From Methylobacterium mesophilicum SR1.6/6 (GTDB lineage: Bacteria > Pseudomonadota > Alphaproteobacteria > Rhizobiales > Beijerinckiaceae), in contig NZ_CP043538.1 in NCBI RefSeq assembly GCF_000364445.2, forward strand, positions 1,371,612 through 1,435,611: 64,000 bases of DNA, read 5' to 3'. Made by a program: the position numbers and the translations under genes. This document shows positions 59,825 through 64,000 of the stretch, one piece after another (position 1 is the stretch's first letter; every line of letters begins with the position of its first letter). The notes below the pieces were generated by a model. That model was not told the origin of the DNA, ran no database searches, and worked only from the letters and a program-made list of their open reading frames with translations.

Positions 59825-61174
59825 TCAGGTTGTGCCCGCGCGGATACGCTCCGGGGCCGCCTGCGCGACGCGGGCGGCGACGGCCTCGGCGGCGCGCACG
59901 CCCTCCTCGTAGGCGCCGCCTACCGTCCCCCACTGCGCCCGCGAGAGCGCCTCTCCGGCGAACCACACCGTGTCGGCGAGGGGCTCCCGCAGGAGAAGGC
60001 GGGCGGGCGCATGGCCGGGCGGCACGACCGCCCAGGATCCCCGTGACCACGGGTCGTGGCGCCACGCGCTCACCGCCGGGATGGTCAGGTCGCGCAGTCG
60101 CGCCCGCCCGAACAGGGAACCGAGGACCGCGCGGACGTGGCGGCGCACGCCGTCCGCGCCGGCGCCGGCGGCGTCGAGGGCGGCGGCCTCGTGCAGGTCG
60201 AGTTCGTAGTAGTGGAACGGCGTCCCGTCGATGCGGGTGAGCAGGCCGGCCGGCGTGCGGCGCTTGCCGTGCGTCGCCGCCAGCCGGTCGCGACCCCGGA
60301 ACGGGCTCGACGGCCAGTGCAGCACAGCGTGCTCGTAGATGCCGGTGGTGAAGCCGTCGATGGCCGCGCGGACCGCGTTCGGCAGCGGCGGCGTGAAGGC
60401 CGGGCCGTCGCGCAGAACCATCATGGGCACCGTCAGGATCAGCGCGCGCGCCCGGTACTCCGCGCCGCCTTCCGTGATGACCCGGACGCGGCCCCCCGAC
60501 CACTCGATCCGGGCTGCCGGCGCGGAGAGCCGGATCGGCAGCCCGTCGGCGAGGCGGGCGAGATAGCTGCCGTAACCGCCGGCGAGGAAGTAGTTGTCGC
60601 CGTATTCGAGGCTCGGGAAGTCGTGGAGCGAGACCTCGCTCAAGGGCCGCCCGGAGACGAGGCCGTGGACCTGCGCGACCCGTCGCCCCCAGGGACCGAG
60701 ACCCGGCGGCAGGGCGCTGGCGGCCGGCCTGTCGGCGCCGGGCCGCGCGGCGCCGCGCGTCATCGCCCGGTCGGCGCGTTCGAAGGCGCGGGCATTGGCG
60801 TGGACCGCGTCCAAACCGCCGGGCCGGCCGTCGACCCAGACGTGGCTGTCCTGGGGTGCCCGGCGCAGCCGCTCGCCGCGGGCGCGTCCCAGCGCGACCA
60901 GGGGATTGATCGGCCCGGCATGGAGCCAGTGGGCGCCGAGGTCGAGGGAGTGGCCGCGCAGGGACACCGTCAGGGCGCGCCCGCCGACCCGGTCGCGCGC
61001 CTCCAGCACCGCGACGGTCACGCCGCGTGCCGTGAGGGTCCGGGCCGCGCCGATCCCGGCCGCGCCGGCCCCGATGACCAGCACCTCCGGCTCCGCCGGC
61101 AGCGCCGCGAGACGCGGCGCGCAGGCGGGCCGACGCGGCGGATCGGCGCTCCTGAAGCCGGCCGCCTGCGACAT
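59825..61174 (-). CDS. FAD-dependent amine oxidase
   Basis: This 449-residue flavoenzyme of the monoamine oxidase family starts at ATG 61174, preceded by GAGAGGGG. The FAD motif VIGAGAAGIGAARTLTARG lies near residue 32, with VAVLEARDRVGGRALT after it; the C-terminal VWFAGEALSRAQWGTVGGAY is the second flavin-binding segment. No signal peptide is visible. The amine substrate is unknown. Confidence 0.88.
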   Translation of the reverse strand: MSQAAGFRSADPPRRPACAPRLAALPAEPEVLVIGAGAAGIGAARTLTARGVTVAVLEARDRVGGRALTVSLRGHSLDLGAHWLHAGPINPLVALGRARGERLRRAPQDSHVWVDGRPGGLDAVHANARAFERADRAMTRGAARPGADRPAASALPPGLGPWGRRVAQVHGLVSGRPLSEVSLHDFPSLEYGDNYFLAGGYGSYLARLADGLPIRLSAPAARIEWSGGRVRVITEGGAEYRARALILTVPMMVLRDGPAFTPPLPNAVRAAIDGFTTGIYEHAVLHWPSSPFRGRDRLAATHGKRRTPAGLLTRIDGTPFHYYELDLHEAAALDAAGAGADGVRRHVRAVLGSLFGRARLRDLTIPAVSAWRHDPWSRGSWAVVPPGHAPARLLLREPLADTVWFAGEALSRAQWGTVGGAYEEGVRAAEAVAARVAQAAPERIRAGTT

Positions 61175-61309
61175 CGCGTGTCCCCTCTCCGCGTCCTGCA
61201 CGTGCCCTCCCCGCCGCTCGCCCCGCCGCCGTCGCGGCCTTGCGCCGCCGGCCGCACCGTTTCACAACGCAGCCGCGCCGCCCCCGGCGCGGGCCGGAAC
61301 CATCGCCCG

Positions 61310-62014
61310 ATGCTCGTCGAGTCCGCCGCGGCGGCCCTGCGCCAGACCTTCTCGCCGCCGCTCCGCGCGATCCTGTGGAAGTCCCTCGGCCTGACGCTCG
61401 GGCTGCTGGCCCTGATCTGGCTCGGCCTCACCCGGCTGATCCAGGCGTTCCAGGCAAGCCATCACATCTCGGCCCAGTACCCGATCCTCGACAGCCTCGC
61501 CTACTACCTCGCCGGCTTCGGCCTCGTGGTGGTGCTCGCCTACCTCATGCCGGCCGTCTCGATCCTGGTGGCGGGTTTCTTCCTGGACGACGCGGCCGCG
61601 ATCGTGGAGCAAACCGACTTCCCCGAGGATCCGCCCGGCCGCGCCATGCCGTTCGGCACCGCGATGCTGTACGCGGTCCGCTTCGCCGGTGTGACGCTGC
61701 TGGTCAACCTCGCCGCCCTGGTGATCTTCTTCGTCCCGGTGATCGGCATCGCGGCGTTCTTCGCCGCCAACGCCTACCTCCTCGCCCGCGAGTATTTCGA
61801 GATGGCGGCAGCCCGGTTCCGACCCCTGCCCGAGGCCGCCGAGATGCGCCGCGCCTTCTCGGGCCGGACGCTGGCCGCCGGCTGCCTCCTCGCGGCCCTG
61901 ATGGTGGTGCCGATCCTCAACCTGCTGACGCCGCTCTTCGGGATCGCCCTGATGGTCCACCTGCACAAGCGCCTGAGCCGGCGCCCGCGCCTGACCGGAC
62001 CTCGCCCGGCCTGA
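61310..62014 (+). CDS. EI24/CysZ-like integral membrane protein
   Basis: This 234-residue protein with about four to six helices belongs to the EI24 (CysZ-related) family. Typical segments are LTLGLLALIWLGLTRLIQAF, LAYLMPAVSILVAGFFLDDA, then IGIAAFFAANAYLLAREYFE. ATG 61310 was chosen at the point where family similarity begins. CysZ takes up sulfate; whether this protein does is not shown. It diverges from the amine oxidase. Confidence 0.88.
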   Translation: MLVESAAAALRQTFSPPLRAILWKSLGLTLGLLALIWLGLTRLIQAFQASHHISAQYPILDSLAYYLAGFGLVVVLAYLMPAVSILVAGFFLDDAAAIVEQTDFPEDPPGRAMPFGTAMLYAVRFAGVTLLVNLAALVIFFVPVIGIAAFFAANAYLLAREYFEMAAARFRPLPEAAEMRRAFSGRTLAAGCLLAALMVVPILNLLTPLFGIALMVHLHKRLSRRPRLTGPRPA

Positions 62015-62112
62015 GCGGCGCCGGTGCGGCCAAACTCCGCTCTGGCGGCCAAGGCCTGCGGCCGCTACCTTCGCGGTGAACCCGGCCGCACGCTCGGGCG
62101 GAGAGCGGATCG

Positions 62113-63387
62113 ATGAAGGCGCACGACGCGGGCGCGGAGGTACCCCCGCCGCCCGGCAAGGCCCCGTTCCTCCTCGCCGGTCTCGTCGGTGCCGGGCTCC
62201 TGGCCTGGGGCGCCTACGGCCACTGGCAGCGGGACGTCGAGGCGACCGCCACGCTGGAGCAGACCAAAACCCTCGTGCCGCAGGTCCGCGTGATCGCGGC
62301 GGAGCGGGCCGACGGACCCCTGGATCTGGTGTTGCCGGGGGAGATGCAGGCCTTCACCACGGCGGCGATCGCCGCGCGCGCCACGGGCTACATCGCGGAG
62401 CGCCGCGTCGACATCGGCGCGCGGGTCAAGGCCGGCGACCTGCTTCTGCGGATCGCCGCCCCGGATCTCGATCAGCAGCTCGCCCAGGCCGAGGCGCAGG
62501 TCGGCCAGCTGAAGGCGCAGCTCCTGCAGGCGCAGGCGCAGGTCGAGCAGGCCCGCGCCAACGTGAACCTCGCCAACCTCACCAACAACCGCACCTCGAC
62601 GCTGGCGGTGCAGGGCTGGGCCTCGCGGCAGAATGCCGACAATTCGCAGGCCAGCGTCCTCTCCCAGGCGGCGACCCTGGCGGCCGCCGAGGCCGGCGTG
62701 AAGGTCGCCACCGCCAACATCAAGGCGCAGGAAGCCGCGGTGGAGCGGCTCAAGGCGCTGACCGCCTTCGAGCGGGTCGTCGCGCCCTTCGACGGCGTCG
62801 TCACGACCCGCAATGTCGATGTCGGCGATCTGGTCCGCGCCGACAACGGCGGCACGCCGCTCCTCAGCATCGACGAGGACAGCACCCTGCGCATCACCGT
62901 GAACGTTCCGCAGAACGATGCCGTCGGGATCAAGCCGGGCGTGAAGGCCGTCATCACCGTGCCGCAGCTCCCGGGCCGCAGCTTCGACGGCTTCGTCGAG
63001 CGCAGCTCGGTGGCCCTGAACGCCGCCTCGCGCACCCTCACCACGCAGGTGGACGTGCCCAATGCCGACCGCACCCTGCGGGCCGGGCTCTACGCCTACG
63101 TGACCCTGAAGATCCCGCGCACCGAGACGACGATCTCGATCCCCGCGGAGGCGACCGTGTTCAACAGCCAGGGGCTGCAGGTCGCGGAGGTCGGCGCCGA
63201 CGACCGGGTGACGTGGCGCACGGTGCGGGTGCGGCGCGACCACGGGCGCACCCTGGAGCTCGACTCCGGCCTGACGGCCGACAGTCACGTCATCTACAGC
63301 CCGCCGCCCGACCTGCGGGACGGACAGGCGATCGAGCGCCGGAAGCCGGCGCCGCCAACCCCGCCGCTGCGGTCGGCCCAGCGCTGA
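62113..63387 (+). CDS. RND efflux periplasmic adaptor (membrane fusion protein)
   Basis: This 424-residue protein has one N-terminal helix (APFLLAGLVGAGLLAWGAYG). A lipoyl-like half is split by a long coiled coil (residues about 115-215, QLAQAEAQVGQLKAQLLQAQ), then AFERVVAPFDGVVTTRNVDV, a beta barrel and the C-terminal HlyD-like part. The usual partner pump (RND) and outer-membrane protein do not follow in the window; the next gene is convergent. Confidence 0.92.
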   Translation: MKAHDAGAEVPPPPGKAPFLLAGLVGAGLLAWGAYGHWQRDVEATATLEQTKTLVPQVRVIAAERADGPLDLVLPGEMQAFTTAAIAARATGYIAERRVDIGARVKAGDLLLRIAAPDLDQQLAQAEAQVGQLKAQLLQAQAQVEQARANVNLANLTNNRTSTLAVQGWASRQNADNSQASVLSQAATLAAAEAGVKVATANIKAQEAAVERLKALTAFERVVAPFDGVVTTRNVDVGDLVRADNGGTPLLSIDEDSTLRITVNVPQNDAVGIKPGVKAVITVPQLPGRSFDGFVERSSVALNAASRTLTTQVDVPNADRTLRAGLYAYVTLKIPRTETTISIPAEATVFNSQGLQVAEVGADDRVTWRTVRVRRDHGRTLELDSGLTADSHVIYSPPPDLRDGQAIERRKPAPPTPPLRSAQR

Positions 63388-63393
63388 CAGGCC

Positions 63394-63771
63394 TCAATCC
63401 ACGCGGACGACGAGCTTCATCTTCGGGTGGATCCCGCAGAGGACCTGGAAGGTCCCGCGCTCGGTGAAGGTGATCGGCGTGCGGCTGCCCGGCTCCTGAT
63501 CGCCGGAATCGAAGTTGAAGCTGTCCGACTCGACGAAGACGTGGTGCAGAAGGTCACTATCGTCGTTGACGAAGGTAATCGTCTCGCCGCGGCCGACGGT
63601 GAGGTTGCCGGGATGGAACATGCGGCCCTTCTGCGACACCGCTATTCCCGAGGCGCTCAGCGTCCCGCTCAGGAGTAGACCGCACAGCGCACCGGCGGTC
63701 AGAGCCAGCGCGGCCGGGATCACTGCAGACCAGCGCGACGAAACGGACAACCGCAGCTTGGAGGCGTACAT
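63394..63771 (-). CDS. Cupredoxin-like blue copper protein
   Basis: This 125-residue protein starts at ATG 63771 (MYASKLRLSVSSRWSAVIPA) with an N-terminal export or anchor helix. Type-1 copper ligands are visible: His in SDLLHHVFVES, Cys in QVLCGIHPKMKL, with the following His and Met. The Greek-key fold FHPGNLTVGRGETITFVND matches plastocyanin/methylamine-utilisation type cupredoxins. It could shuttle electrons in the periplasm. The remaining 229 bases to the window end contain no gene I can support. Confidence 0.86.
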   Translation of the reverse strand: MYASKLRLSVSSRWSAVIPAALALTAGALCGLLLSGTLSASGIAVSQKGRMFHPGNLTVGRGETITFVNDDSDLLHHVFVESDSFNFDSGDQEPGSRTPITFTERGTFQVLCGIHPKMKLVVRVD

Positions 63772-64000
63772 GCTAGTCCCCGGGTTCTGAAGTCTAGCCT
63801 TGCCAAGATTTCGTTGAGAAAACATTTTTTCGTCGGGTGAACGCGCGGGCGAGGCCCGATCTGCGGTCTTTCAGCCGCCGGATGCCCGGACTGACGCACG
63901 AAATTCTCGTCGCGGTCGGATAATCGCCTCTTAACATGTGCCAATTACAGATGACGGCACGTGCGATGCGGCGACCGGTGCGATGCGAGACCCCGATACA

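Noticed and set aside
60056..61309. Long plus-strand frame leading into the EI24 gene
   Set aside because: Antisense to the amine oxidase; family similarity begins only at ATG 61310.

Overview
The window is high-GC DNA with long, densely packed genes. Alphaproteobacterial markers are present: an Irr-type Fur regulator divergent from fabA-fabB(-fabI), and ubiE-ubiB next to each other. Together with the family mix (gluconate-dehydrogenase-type GMC pair, MHYT kinase, DUF1236 and DUF427 proteins, palindromic dispersed repeats) this points to Methylobacteriaceae (Methylobacterium/Methylorubrum). That is an inference from gene content; no database was searched.

Region 1 (1-26 kb) looks accessory and is rich in respiratory and stress functions. 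A membrane protein, a gluconate-dehydrogenase subunit-3-like protein and a GMC flavoprotein run with no real gaps into cyoABCD, so a dehydrogenase and a bo3-type quinol oxidase appear to share one operon. Then come an SDR enzyme, secreted or lipoprotein-type proteins, an AI-2E-family permease with an extra C-terminal domain, a transglutaminase-like protein, an MHYT hybrid histidine kinase, a CorA/ZntB-like transporter, a PfpI/DJ-1 protein with a catalase-like protein, and an alpha/beta hydrolase. Next is a minus-strand cluster of a methionine-rich secreted peptide, a b-type cytochrome and a sulfite-oxidase-fold molybdoenzyme.

Region 2 (about 26.1-35.5 kb) is a decayed genomic island ending at tRNA-Lys(CTT). 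It holds fragments of a hybrid kinase, a small conserved ORF, and IS630 and IS481 transposases; low-GC orphan genes; a ribbon-helix-helix-like regulator; and a tyrosine integrase pointing at the tRNA. Its only intact multi-gene system is a two-gene prokaryotic Argonaute cassette (27.3-30.1 kb). A SMEK-like, nuclease-type partner overlaps by 4 bp a short MID-PIWI Argonaute whose visible catalytic positions are lost. This is the most interesting object in the window.

Region 3 (35.5-64 kb) looks like core chromosome: leuA with a leucine-rich leader peptide and hairpin, a winged-helix regulator, a Tat-exported beta-carbonic anhydrase, leuB, ubiE, ubiB, a CHASE3/PAS hybrid kinase overlapping zapE, a GNAT enzyme, a ComF-like protein, a methyltransferase, fabI, fabB, fabA, irr, a D-2-hydroxyacid dehydrogenase, a cyclic-nucleotide-binding protein, an amine oxidase, an EI24 membrane protein, an RND adaptor and a cupredoxin. 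Three palindromic intergenic repeats and two apparent frameshifts in small secreted proteins (at 10.3 and 52.8 kb) complete the picture.
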